In this document: one piece after another, positions 1 to 8,071 of the stretch
Layout: each line of letters opens with the position of its first letter
How positions within the stretch are numbered: the first letter of the stretch is position 1
Assembly: GCF_000153185.1 (NCBI RefSeq)
Contig: NZ_CH724151.1
Coordinates: 97,294-161,293, forward strand
Reading direction: 5' to 3'
Length of the DNA: 64,000 bases
Source: Reinekea blandensis MED297
GTDB taxonomy: Bacteria > Pseudomonadota > Gammaproteobacteria > Pseudomonadales > Natronospirillaceae
Made by a program: the position numbers and the translations under genes
Notes under the pieces: model-generated
The model's input: only the letters and a program-made list of their open reading frames with translations
Databases searched by the model: none
What the model was told of the DNA's origin: nothing

Positions 1-321
1 AACTTCCCGGCCGGCACCCTGACCGGTGCGCCAAAAATCGAAGCCATGAAAATTATTGACGACCTGGAGTCGGATGGCAGAGGACCCTATGGCGGAGCCG
101 TCGGTCATTTTTCGTTTAACGGGAACTGCACCTTTGCCATTCCGATACGAACCGTTTTTGCCAAGGGTGAACAGGCCTATGTGCAGACCTGCGGCGGCAA
201 CGTATACGATTCCAATCCCGACGATGAGTATGAAGAAATCATGCGAAAGTTCGCCGGCACCCGAAAAGTCCTGGAGCAGTTTATGTTTCCGACCGATAAG
301 ACCTCGAGAGGAGCCGACTGA
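1..321 (+). CDS. trpE: Anthranilate synthase component I / chorismate-binding enzyme, C-terminal part
   Basis: Only the last 106 residues are in the window; the gene enters from the left edge in frame 1. The visible part starts with the chorismate-binding motif PAGTLTGAPK and contains the YGGAVGHF segment typical of the TrpE/PabB/isochorismate synthase superfamily. The amidotransferase subunit starts 3 bases after the stop, which fits a TrpE-TrpG pair converting chorismate plus glutamine to anthranilate. PabB or a secondary-metabolism anthranilate synthase cannot be excluded, because the specificity-determining N-terminal half is missing. The superfamily call is firm and the TrpE call is likely. 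Confidence 0.75.
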   Translation, partial: NFPAGTLTGAPKIEAMKIIDDLESDGRGPYGGAVGHFSFNGNCTFAIPIRTVFAKGEQAYVQTCGGNVYDSNPDDEYEEIMRKFAGTRKVLEQFMFPTDKTSRGAD

Positions 322-324
322 GCC

Positions 325-987
325 ATGAACATCCTGATTATTGACAATTACGATTCGTTCACCTTCAACCTGTACCAGTTTATCGGTGAAATTCTTGAAC
401 GGGAACAACGCCAGGGCACCTTGGAGCGCTTTGATATCGTCGTCAAACGCAACGATGAAGTCTCGCTGGCCGACGTCCAAACCATGGCCCCCGACCGGAT
501 CATCATTTCGCCAGGGCCCGGCAGCCCGGACGATAAAGCTTACTTTGGTGTCTGTGCCGAGGTTATTACCGAAATGGGGCCGACTACACCGTTGCTCGGC
601 GTTTGCCTGGGCATGCAGGGGATTGTGCATTGTTTTGGCGGCGATATTGTTAAAGCGCCACTGCCCATGCACGGGAAAATAAGCCCGGTGAATCATGACA
701 ATAGCGGGGTTTTCCGAGATCTGCCGGATCAATTGGAAGTGATGCGTTATCATTCGCTCATTGCAAATGCCCAGACACTGCCCGAGTGCCTGCGAGTGAA
801 TGCCACTGTAGGCGATCTTGGTCGCGATGACTTTGAAGACCGAGCCAAACTGTCTGCCGCCGGTGATTTTGAAATCATGGGTGTCGTGCACCGGAAATTC
901 CCGATCACCGGTATTCAGTTTCACCCGGAGTCGTTCGCAACCGAAGGCGGTCAGGATCTGATTCGACAATTTTTGTTTCAGGCCTGA
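325..987 (+). CDS. trpG: Anthranilate synthase component II, glutamine amidotransferase
   Basis: This is a class I glutamine amidotransferase of 220 residues that would release ammonia from glutamine for the preceding chorismate enzyme. The N-terminus LIIDNYDSFTFNL and the oxyanion segment SPGPGSP are typical of TrpG/PabA. The catalytic triad is visible as Cys94 in GVCLGMQ with His200 and Glu202 in FHPES. A GAGGAG ribosome-binding site lies just upstream of ATG 325 and overlaps the end of the synthase gene, so the two are probably translationally coupled. It is slightly longer than the usual 190-200 residues because of an insertion before the last catalytic residues. PabA is the alternative. 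Confidence 0.85.
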   Translation: MNILIIDNYDSFTFNLYQFIGEILEREQRQGTLERFDIVVKRNDEVSLADVQTMAPDRIIISPGPGSPDDKAYFGVCAEVITEMGPTTPLLGVCLGMQGIVHCFGGDIVKAPLPMHGKISPVNHDNSGVFRDLPDQLEVMRYHSLIANAQTLPECLRVNATVGDLGRDDFEDRAKLSAAGDFEIMGVVHRKFPITGIQFHPESFATEGGQDLIRQFLFQA

Positions 988-1048
988 TCCCATTAACCAC
1001 AGCAGACTGGGGCGGTGAACACAACAACGACGAATTGGAGGCTCACGC

Positions 1049-2233
1049 ATGAGTTCAACATTCCACCCGCCACAACGCACCCTGATGGGTCCCGGCCCTT
1101 CCGATGTATCGCCACGCGTACTCGAAGCCCTGGGCCGGCCAACCATCGGGCATCTGGACCCAAGCTTTATTGATCTGATGGACGACTGTAAGCGATTGCT
1201 GCAGTACGCCTTTCAAACGAAGAATGCCTTAACCATCCCGATTTCCGCACCCGGCTCTGCCGGCATGGAAGCCTGTTTTGTCAATCTGCTGGCGCCCGGT
1301 GACAAAGCCATTGTCTGTCAGAACGGCGTCTTTGGTGGGCGGATGAAAGAAAACGTCGAGCGTATCGGCGCCACCGCCGTCATGGTTGAAGATGATTGGG
1401 GTCAGCCTGTTGATGTCGCCAAAGTTGAAGAAACTCTGAAAGCCCATCCCGACGCCAAAGTCCTAGCGTTTGTTCACGCAGAAACCTCAACCGGGGTACG
1501 CTCGGATGCCGCCGCATTATGTCAACTTGCGCAGCAACACGATTGCCTGAGTATTGTCGACACCGTGACCTCTCTCGGCGGCATTGAGTTAATAGTCGAC
1601 GCTTGGGGCGCGGACGCCGTTTACTCTGGCACGCAAAAATGTCTGTCGTGCGTACCGGGCATTTCTCCGGTGACTTTCAGTGCCAAAGCCGTTGATGCCA
1701 TCAACGCCCGAACTCACAAAGTACAAAGCTGGTTTCTCGATATGCAGCTGGTCATGGGTTATTGGGGCAGTGGTGACAAGAAGCGGGCTTACCATCACAC
1801 GGCACCCGTCAATGCCATGTATGCCCTGCACGAATCGCTGTTGATACTTGAAGAAGAAGGTCTGGACGCGCTTCACGCCCGCCATCGCCTGAACCACAAC
1901 GCCCTGGTTGCCGGGTTAGCCGCCATGGGGCTGGAGATGCTGGTTGACGAAGACTATCGACTGCCTCAGTTGAACAGTGTCGTGATTCCGAATGGCACCG
2001 ACGATGCCGCTGTGCGAGCAACCTTATTGAACGACTACCAGTTGGAAATCGGTGCAGGCCTTGGCACCCTCGCCGGAAAGGTTTGGCGAATCGGGCTCAT
2101 GGGCCACGCCAGCAACCGCAAAAATGTGCTGCTGTGTCTCGATGCGCTGGAAAACACGCTAAAAGCTCAGGGCGTGAACATTAACGAGGGTGCGGTTGCC
2201 GCCGCCATGACCGTCTACTCAGACGCTCGTTAA
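1049..2233 (+). CDS. Class V aminotransferase (alanine/serine-glyoxylate aminotransferase family)
   Basis: This is a PLP-dependent aminotransferase of 394 residues. The N-terminal GPGPSDVSPRVLEAL segment, the SAPGSAGMEA cofactor-phosphate region, Asp171 in IVDTVTSLGG and the PLP lysine Lys197 in SGTQKCLSC follow alanine-glyoxylate and serine-glyoxylate aminotransferases. It starts 61 bases after trpG with a good GGAGG site before ATG 1049, so it may be co-transcribed with the anthranilate synthase genes. The substrate cannot be read from sequence; alanine plus glyoxylate giving pyruvate plus glycine is the family default. Kynurenine or serine substrates are less likely. Confidence 0.85.
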   Translation: MSSTFHPPQRTLMGPGPSDVSPRVLEALGRPTIGHLDPSFIDLMDDCKRLLQYAFQTKNALTIPISAPGSAGMEACFVNLLAPGDKAIVCQNGVFGGRMKENVERIGATAVMVEDDWGQPVDVAKVEETLKAHPDAKVLAFVHAETSTGVRSDAAALCQLAQQHDCLSIVDTVTSLGGIELIVDAWGADAVYSGTQKCLSCVPGISPVTFSAKAVDAINARTHKVQSWFLDMQLVMGYWGSGDKKRAYHHTAPVNAMYALHESLLILEEEGLDALHARHRLNHNALVAGLAAMGLEMLVDEDYRLPQLNSVVIPNGTDDAAVRATLLNDYQLEIGAGLGTLAGKVWRIGLMGHASNRKNVLLCLDALENTLKAQGVNINEGAVAAAMTVYSDAR

Positions 2234-2256
2234 GCTCTTTTGCCAAACCTGAGTCC

Positions 2257-2291
2257 AGCTAACGACCGACCACAATGGTCGATCGTTGGCT
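2257..2291. terminator. Long hairpin between convergent genes
   Basis: A 16-bp inverted repeat (2257-2272 and 2276-2291, one mismatch, 3-base loop) lies between the aminotransferase and flagellin stops. It has no adjacent T-run on either strand, so it is not a classical intrinsic terminator. It may act as a shared 3' end-protecting hairpin. Confidence 0.4.
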
Positions 2292-2310
2292 GAGTATCGG
2301 TGAGAACTCG

Positions 2311-3123
2311 TTATACCCGACTGATCAATTGAAGCACATCTCGTGGGCGCTCATTGGCCTGAGCCTGCACGGCCAGCCCGATCTCTTCACGAATCTGGTT
2401 CTGTGTGAGATCGGAAATTTCACGAGCTAAATCTGCGTCACGGATCCGACTTTCCGATTCCGCGTTATTGATGGACGACTCCGTCAACGATTCAACACGA
2501 CTTTCGATTTGATTCTGCAGTGCCCCCACCTGAGCACTGGCTTCAGAGAACGTTCCCAATATCTGGTCGGCCGCCTGCAGAGATTGGCTGGCGGAGGCTT
2601 GTGACTCAACATTCAGTTCATTCAAACCGGCGTCTAACACCTGTTGTGTCACGCGACCTAAATCAACCTCCAATGTATCGCCGGCATCGGGGCCGACCTG
2701 AAAGGTCTGTGGTTCGTCGTTTTGAAACAGGGAACGACCATTAAACTCGGCACCTTCGAGCGCGGTTCGGATCTGCTCCTGGATGCCTTCAACTTCCGTT
2801 TGAATCAGCGCCCGATCGTCATCCGTATAGGTGGCATTGGCCGCCTGTACCGACAACTCCCGAATACGCTGGACGCCATCAACAAGGCTGTCGATGGTGC
2901 CAGAGGCCACCTGCGTCAGAGAAATACCATCACCGGCGTTACGGATGGCCTGCAGTTCACCGGCGCGCTGCGCTGAGAAGCCCTCGGCAATGGCAATCCC
3001 GGCCGCATCGTCGGCCGCTTGATTCACTCGCTGACCACTGCTAATCCGCTCGAACGATTGGTTCACCTGCTCTGTACTGCGAGTAACTGCGGGCTGAACC
3101 GTTGACGTATTGATACCCACCAT
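2311..3123 (-). CDS. Flagellin
   Basis: This is a 270-residue flagellin, the filament subunit exported through the flagellar type III apparatus. The N-terminal D0/D1 region carries the conserved SSGQRVNQAADDAAGIAIAE segment, and the C-terminal helix ends in an alanine/glutamine-rich stretch. Almost no central variable domain is present, so this is a minimal flagellin. The ATG at 3123 is chosen because AGGAGGT lies directly upstream; an in-frame extension to 3156 would lack this site. No other flagellar genes (fliD, fliS, fleQ) are near, so this is an isolated copy and perhaps a secondary filament protein. No sigma28 promoter was recognised. Confidence 0.9.
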   Translation of the reverse strand: MVGINTSTVQPAVTRSTEQVNQSFERISSGQRVNQAADDAAGIAIAEGFSAQRAGELQAIRNAGDGISLTQVASGTIDSLVDGVQRIRELSVQAANATYTDDDRALIQTEVEGIQEQIRTALEGAEFNGRSLFQNDEPQTFQVGPDAGDTLEVDLGRVTQQVLDAGLNELNVESQASASQSLQAADQILGTFSEASAQVGALQNQIESRVESLTESSINNAESESRIRDADLAREISDLTQNQIREEIGLAVQAQANERPRDVLQLISRV

Positions 3124-3207
3124 CGCTGACCTCCTGAAAGAAAGTACGACAGTCACAGCATACGGATTTCCGCGGCGGCCTGTGTTTCATTCTGTGAACT
3201 TGCTGAT

Positions 3208-3266
3208 TTTTTACGGTGTATTGGAGCATTACTGACAGTCGTGAAGCCCCTCAAACACCGTAAAAA
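3208..3266. repeat. 12-bp perfect inverted repeat upstream of flagellin
   Basis: TTTTTACGGTGT at 3208-3219 is repeated inverted as ACACCGTAAAAA at 3255-3266, in the flagellin upstream region 85-143 bases before its start codon. The wide 35-base spacing suggests paired regulator sites rather than a hairpin. No known operator was recognised. Confidence 0.5.
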
Positions 3267-3284
3267 GTTGGTCGCCGCACGCAT

Positions 3285-3310
3285 AAAAAAAGCCGGCAAT
3301 GGCCGGCTTT
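3285..3310 (-). terminator. Intrinsic terminator of glyA
   Basis: The 9-bp stem AAAGCCGGC/GCCGGCTTT (3289-3297 and 3302-3310) has a 4-base loop and is followed on the minus strand by a run of seven U. It lies just 3' of the glyA stop at 3330. Confidence 0.9.
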
Positions 3311-3329
3311 CAAACAACTCACACGAAGA

Positions 3330-4592
3330 TCAACGATAAACAGGTAAGGTTTTGCAGATATCCAACACCTTACCTTTCACTTCGTCGATGGCTGCATCAG
3401 CATTGCCCGATTCCAGACCATCCAGCACATCGCAGATCCAGCCAGCCAGTTCACGCGATTCTGCTTCTTTGAAGCCACGACGGGTGATCGACGGCGTGCC
3501 GATGCGCAGACCCGAAGTCACAAAAGGAGAACGCGGATCGTTCGGGACTGAGTTTTTGTTCACGGTAATGTTGGCACGACCCAATGCGGCATCGGCGTCT
3601 TTACCGGAATACTCTTTACCGATCAGGTCCACCAGGAACAGGTGGTCTTCGGTACCGTTAGAGACAATGTTGATACCGCGACTCATGAACTCTTCGGCCA
3701 TCGCCTTGGCGTTTTTCACGACCTGAGCCTGATACTCTTTAAAAGCAGGTTCCATCGCTTCTTTGAAGCATACGGCCTTCGCAGCAATCACGTGCATCAA
3801 TGGACCACCCTGGCTCTCCGGGAACACGGCGAAGTTGAACTTTTTGTTCAGCTCTTCATTGTCGTGCGCCAGAATCAGACCGCCACGAGGACCGCCCAGA
3901 GTTTTGTGCGTCGTCGTCGTTAAAACATCGGCAAATGGCACCGGGCTTGGGTAAACACCCGCAGCAACCAAACCGGCAATGTGCGCCATGTCGACAAACA
4001 GGTAAGCGCCGACTTCATCAGCAATTTTACGGAAGCGCGCCCAGTCGACGACCATTGAGTAGGCCGAGAAGCCCGCAACAATCATTTTGGGTTTGTGTTC
4101 ACGCGCCAGCTGCTCGACCTGATCATAATCGATCTCACCGGTTTCCGGGTTCAGACCGTATTGTACGGCGTTGTAAATACGCCCGGAGAAAGACACAGCC
4201 GCGCCGTGGGTCAGGTGGCCGCCATGCGCCAGACTCATCCCCAGTACGGTATCGCCAGGTTGGCACAGAGCCATGTAAACTGCGGCGTTTGCCTGAGAAC
4301 CCGAATGCGGCTGAACGTTTGCATAGCCGGCACCGAACAGTTCTTTGGCCCGTTCTATCGCCAGTTCTTCGACCACATCGACATGTTCGCAGCCGCCGTA
4401 ATAACGTTTACCCGGATACCCTTCGGCATACTTGTTGGTCAACTGAGAACCCTGAGCCTGCATCACTCGCGGCGAGGTGTAGTTTTCTGAAGCAATCAGT
4501 TCGATGTGCTCTTCCTGGCGCACACGCTCTGCTTCCATCGCTTTCCATAAATCGGCATCGTAATCGGCGATGTTCATGGATTTATCAAACAT
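3330..4592 (-). CDS. glyA: Serine hydroxymethyltransferase
   Basis: This cytosolic PLP enzyme interconverts serine plus tetrahydrofolate with glycine plus methylene-tetrahydrofolate, the main source of one-carbon units. The 420-residue protein follows E. coli GlyA almost from end to end: MNIADYD near the N-terminus, [16 protein letters not shown], the cofactor lysine Lys230 in [14 protein letters not shown], and the closing KGKVLDIC segment. ATG 4592 has a GGAGAGAG site upstream and matches the known N-terminus. It stands alone on its strand with its own terminator. An inverted repeat lies in its 5' leader. Confidence 0.98.
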   Translation of the reverse strand: MFDKSMNIADYDADLWKAMEAERVRQEEHIELIASENYTSPRVMQAQGSQLTNKYAEGYPGKRYYGGCEHVDVVEELAIERAKELFGAGYANVQPHSGSQANAAVYMALCQPGDTVLGMSLAHGGHLTHGAAVSFSGRIYNAVQYGLNPETGEIDYDQVEQLAREHKPKMIVAGFSAYSMVVDWARFRKIADEVGAYLFVDMAHIAGLVAAGVYPSPVPFADVLTTTTHKTLGGPRGGLILAHDNEELNKKFNFAVFPESQGGPLMHVIAAKAVCFKEAMEPAFKEYQAQVVKNAKAMAEEFMSRGINIVSNGTEDHLFLVDLIGKEYSGKDADAALGRANITVNKNSVPNDPRSPFVTSGLRIGTPSITRRGFKEAESRELAGWICDVLDGLESGNADAAIDEVKGKVLDICKTLPVYR

Positions 4593-4940
4593 ATCTCTCT
4601 CCGCATTAGGTCAGAACTGTTACCTCAACAAGGCCAATAAACCGTTGGTGCCGCTGCTGAGGTAACGCCTCTGAGAAATCGACCAAGAAGTCAGATTCTG
4701 TTCAGAAATTCGTCAGATTCAGGAAAGCCGCTATTTTACACATTGATCGGGTCAATCCCAGTCACAGACAGAAAAACTTTCGCAACAATCTGTTCCGGTG
4801 AATGCCGAGGTCTATCCAGAGCCTCAAGACTGGAGAACTCTAAACAACAACTGGCAAAACCCGACAGTAATTACAGTTGAGCTAGCACCCGGTTGTTGCT
4901 AACGTCGTTCAATCATTAATGACGACAGAGGACGTCCTCC
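4593..4940. other. Intergenic region with leader inverted repeat upstream of glyA
   Basis: These 348 bases between divergent genes contain no plausible reading frame. The only clear structure is a perfect 9-bp inverted repeat, GTTACCTCA at 4619-4627 and TGAGGTAAC at 4658-4666, in the presumed glyA leader. It is not followed by a U-run. No PurR operator or known riboswitch was recognised. Confidence 0.5.
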
Positions 4941-6095
4941 ATGCCGCTTAAATTAAAACTGCTTTGGCCATTTCTGGTAACGCTGTTGTTACCACTGGTC
5001 GTCGCATGGTTTGTGTATCCAAACCACCTGCCGCCGAGCTTTGGTACCTTTCCACCCGTCGAAGTGCCGGGTACCCCTGGGTTTAACTGGATTTATTTTA
5101 CCGTTCTGGCCATTGGCGGCCTGGCCGTAACCGCACTGATTCTGTTTCCGAAGCTGTTCGGTTTCCAGGGCGCGACACCGGCCCCGAAACCAACACCCAC
5201 CTCCTTTCCCTGGTGGTTCTGGGTGGGTGCGGCCTTCATGTGCGCATTCTGGTGGCTGATGTGGAGCCGATCCACCCTGTTCGGTGATCTGGTGTACTTT
5301 TCCTTTTCGCCGATGTGGTGGGGCTTCATCATCATGCTCGACGGCATTGTCTACGCCCGTACCGGAGGCAAAAGCCTGATCCGCAATCGGCCGACGCTGT
5401 TTATCATCTCGACACTGTTTTCAGTATTCGGTTGGTACTATTTCGAATACTTCGACTACTTCGTACTCAGCAACTGGTATTACCCCAATGGCGTGACGTC
5501 GCCATTATCACACGCCACCGTGGTGGCGATTTTCCTGGTCGCCTATTCCACCGTCTGGCCGGCCATTTTTGAGTGGTACACGCTGCTGAACAGCTACCCA
5601 AAACTGGTGGCCCGGTACCAAAATGGACCAAACCTGCCTTTGCAGGGCAGTTGGTTGATCATTGGTGGTATCGTCGTCATCGCGGCTTGCGTGGCGTGGC
5701 CGTATCCAGTGTTCTGGGGGCTGTGGATCGGCCCGCTGGCCATGATCGTCGGGCAACTGATGCGATTGGGCATCTGGACGCCGATGGAGTCGGTCCGACA
5801 GGGCAACTGGTCACCGGCCATTTTAATTGCCGTCGCCTCGTTATTTAACGGTTTCCTCTGGGAGTTCTGGAACCACGGTAGCGAAGCTTATAACCCGTTT
5901 AATATGAGCGGCCCCATTGCGCAGGTAAACCCGAACTATTGGATTTATGATGTTCCCTACGTGAACATCATTCATCTCTATTCTGAAATGCCATTGCTCG
6001 GCTACTTCGGTTATTTGCCGTTCGGTATCTTTGTTTGGGTCATGTACATCTGGGCTGGCAAGTTGTTCGGCTGGCGCAGCGATCTCGACCTGTAA
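4941..6095 (+). CDS. Polytopic membrane protein of unknown function
   Basis: This 384-residue integral membrane protein is very rich in Trp, Phe and Tyr and has roughly nine or ten hydrophobic segments, beginning with PFLVTLLLPLVVAWFVY at the N-terminus. A loop near residues 75-85 is rich in proline and threonine. Conserved-looking aromatic motifs such as FWWLMWSR, WYYFEYFDYF and LWEFWNHG suggest a buried functional core, but I do not recognise the family. Its last 85 bases overlap the 3' end of the convergent exporter gene. No signal peptidase site is evident. The reading frame is certain; the function is unknown. Confidence 0.75.
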   Translation: MPLKLKLLWPFLVTLLLPLVVAWFVYPNHLPPSFGTFPPVEVPGTPGFNWIYFTVLAIGGLAVTALILFPKLFGFQGATPAPKPTPTSFPWWFWVGAAFMCAFWWLMWSRSTLFGDLVYFSFSPMWWGFIIMLDGIVYARTGGKSLIRNRPTLFIISTLFSVFGWYYFEYFDYFVLSNWYYPNGVTSPLSHATVVAIFLVAYSTVWPAIFEWYTLLNSYPKLVARYQNGPNLPLQGSWLIIGGIVVIAACVAWPYPVFWGLWIGPLAMIVGQLMRLGIWTPMESVRQGNWSPAILIAVASLFNGFLWEFWNHGSEAYNPFNMSGPIAQVNPNYWIYDVPYVNIIHLYSEMPLLGYFGYLPFGIFVWVMYIWAGKLFGWRSDLDL

Positions 6096-6982
6096 ATCCG
6101 CTGAACACTCCTCGATAACCACCGTGGCTGGCTGATCACAATGTTGCCAGTCACGGTCAAAGCCATCCCCAGAACCGCCGCCGCATTAAAGCGATACCCT
6201 TCAAACCACCAAGACAGCAACAGCGCAATCATGGGGAACATCACGGTCGCGTAGGCAGCTCGATTCGCGCCGATTCTGGCCACCAGCATCAAGTAGGTGG
6301 TAAAGGCCACAATGGACCCGAACACACTGAGGTAAACCAACGCCCCCCAATAGACTGGCGAATCGGACATCACCAATGGCTGACGCTGAATCACCAACAG
6401 AATCACTAACAGTCCGGCCCCGTAAGTCATGGCATACGCATTGGTAGTCAGCGGTGACAACCCCTTCTGGCTGTGTCGTTTCGACACCATGTTCCCCAAC
6501 GAAAAGAACAAGGTTCCCAACGCCGCCAGGGCGGCACCACGAACCACCTGGGTATTCGTGTTGTCCGTCAGCTCCGGCCAGAACAACAGACTCAACCCCG
6601 ACAAGCCAAACCCGGCGGCGATGAACACCGATACCGGCAATCGCTCACGAAAAAACACCCGGTTATTCACCGCGTTGAACAGCGTTGCCAATGAAAAGAT
6701 GACCGAGACCAACCCACTGGAAATGTATTGAGTGGCGGAGTAAAAACACAGGAAATTCATCGAAAACAGACACGCACCCTGCAACACCATAAACCCCTGA
6801 TCACGCCGCGTGGTTTTCTGTAACTTGCCCAATAACGCCATTGCCGGAAGCATCAATGCAGCCGCCAGGGCGAATCGATACATAACAGACACACTGACCG
6901 GAACCTCACCCACCTGAAAGTAAATGGCCAGCCAGGTGCTGCCCCAGATCACGACGGTGATAGCGTAAAGTATTGCGTTCAT
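6011..6982 (-). CDS. EamA/DMT-superfamily transporter
   Basis: This inner-membrane metabolite exporter of the drug/metabolite transporter superfamily has about 323 residues in two five-helix EamA repeats. It begins ILYAITVVIWGSTWLAIYF, the usual first helix of the family, and ends its membrane part at VTGNIVISQPRW. ATG 6982 is chosen because it directly precedes the first helix; an upstream extension would overlap the divergent regulator's leader. About 35 mostly basic, hydrophilic residues follow the last helix and are encoded antisense to the end of the neighbouring gene. The divergent AraC regulator probably controls it. The substrate is unknown. Confidence 0.88.
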   Translation of the reverse strand: MNAILYAITVVIWGSTWLAIYFQVGEVPVSVSVMYRFALAAALMLPAMALLGKLQKTTRRDQGFMVLQGACLFSMNFLCFYSATQYISSGLVSVIFSLATLFNAVNNRVFFRERLPVSVFIAAGFGLSGLSLLFWPELTDNTNTQVVRGAALAALGTLFFSLGNMVSKRHSQKGLSPLTTNAYAMTYGAGLLVILLVIQRQPLVMSDSPVYWGALVYLSVFGSIVAFTTYLMLVARIGANRAAYATVMFPMIALLLSWWFEGYRFNAAAVLGMALTVTGNIVISQPRWLSRSVQRIYRSRSLRQPNNLPAQMYMTQTKIPNGK

Positions 6983-7113
6983 TGGATTGCCTATTTTCTG
7001 CAATGTGGTTGGATGAGCACAGTGCCACAGCACCTTCAACGGACTTGCACATTCTTGCGGTGAATCGATCGAACCGCTTGCCAGATCCGCGCGGACATCG
7101 TAGCTTTCGCCCT

Positions 7114-7974
7114 ATGAAACACTCTCTGGTTTATCATACTCTGTCCGGCTCTAATGCCCGCCTGCTCGGTGAACGTCGACTGACAGACGATCTGCACCTG
7201 GCGTTCTGGCAGAACCACAATGACAGGGTGCATTACACAAAAGACAAACAGCATACGCTGAGTCTGTACCTGAATGGCGGTCACGGCAGTCGCCGGGTGG
7301 ATGGTCGCTACCGAACGTCCGGACGCACCGGTGCCGCCGGAACCCTGTGCTTGCTGCCTCAAGGCGAAGAATCCACATGGGAAATCAGCGAAACCCATCG
7401 CTTTGCTCACCTCTACTTTCCGGATCGGGCGATCAAACGGTTCGCCGAACGCGAGCGCAATATGGATCCCCAACGGGTGCAGTTGCCAGACCTCACCTTT
7501 GCGCAGCACGAGTCGCTGGAAGCGCTCACCAGACACCTTTTTTTGACGGCTGCCAACGACAATCCACTGCAGGTTGAACAGAAGCTGCTGCCGATTTACG
7601 ACTGTCTGATTTCAATCGCGCTCGACCAACCGGTAACACAACCCTGGCGAGGCGGACTCAGCACCGTTCATCAGCGTCGACTTAAGGAGTACCTCGCCGA
7701 ACATTTCGAACAGACCCTAACACTGAGTGACCTGGCCGGGCTGGTCGATCTGAGCGAATATCACCTGCAACGTGCCTTCAAAACCAGCCTCGGCTGCTCG
7801 CCCGCAGAGTACCAGCGGGAACTGCGTCTGGACCATGCCAGACACCTGCTGTCATCCGGTGAACAGGCCAACAGCGTTGCCATCGCCTGTGGCTTTGCCA
7901 ACCCGGCCCATTTCAGCCGAATATTTAAACAGCATCTTGGCGTGACCCCGTCCGAGTACCGGACTCTGGCTTAA
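7114..7974 (+). CDS. AraC-family transcriptional regulator
   Basis: The protein has 286 residues from ATG 7114. It has an N-terminal cupin-like sensor domain and a C-terminal AraC DNA-binding domain with two helix-turn-helix motifs. The domain includes TLSDLAGLVDLSEYHLQRAFK, followed by SVAIACGFANPAHFSRIFKQHLGVTPSEYR, the family signature. It is divergent from the DMT exporter gene with a 131-bp shared promoter region, a common arrangement for a regulator and its target. The frame remains open upstream to 6973, but that part would overlap the exporter's start and looks unconserved. The effector is unknown. Confidence 0.9.
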   Translation: MKHSLVYHTLSGSNARLLGERRLTDDLHLAFWQNHNDRVHYTKDKQHTLSLYLNGGHGSRRVDGRYRTSGRTGAAGTLCLLPQGEESTWEISETHRFAHLYFPDRAIKRFAERERNMDPQRVQLPDLTFAQHESLEALTRHLFLTAANDNPLQVEQKLLPIYDCLISIALDQPVTQPWRGGLSTVHQRRLKEYLAEHFEQTLTLSDLAGLVDLSEYHLQRAFKTSLGCSPAEYQRELRLDHARHLLSSGEQANSVAIACGFANPAHFSRIFKQHLGVTPSEYRTLA

Positions 7975-8071
7975 ACATCTGCGTCCGACACATTGTCCGA
8001 CGGAGGGTGTGACTTCGAGCAGCCCTTCCACTAAACTCGCGTCTTCATATGCAACATTAAAGGCAGTCTTT

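Noticed and set aside
3935..4609. 224-codon plus-strand frame
   Set aside because: It is fully antisense to glyA, which is beyond doubt.
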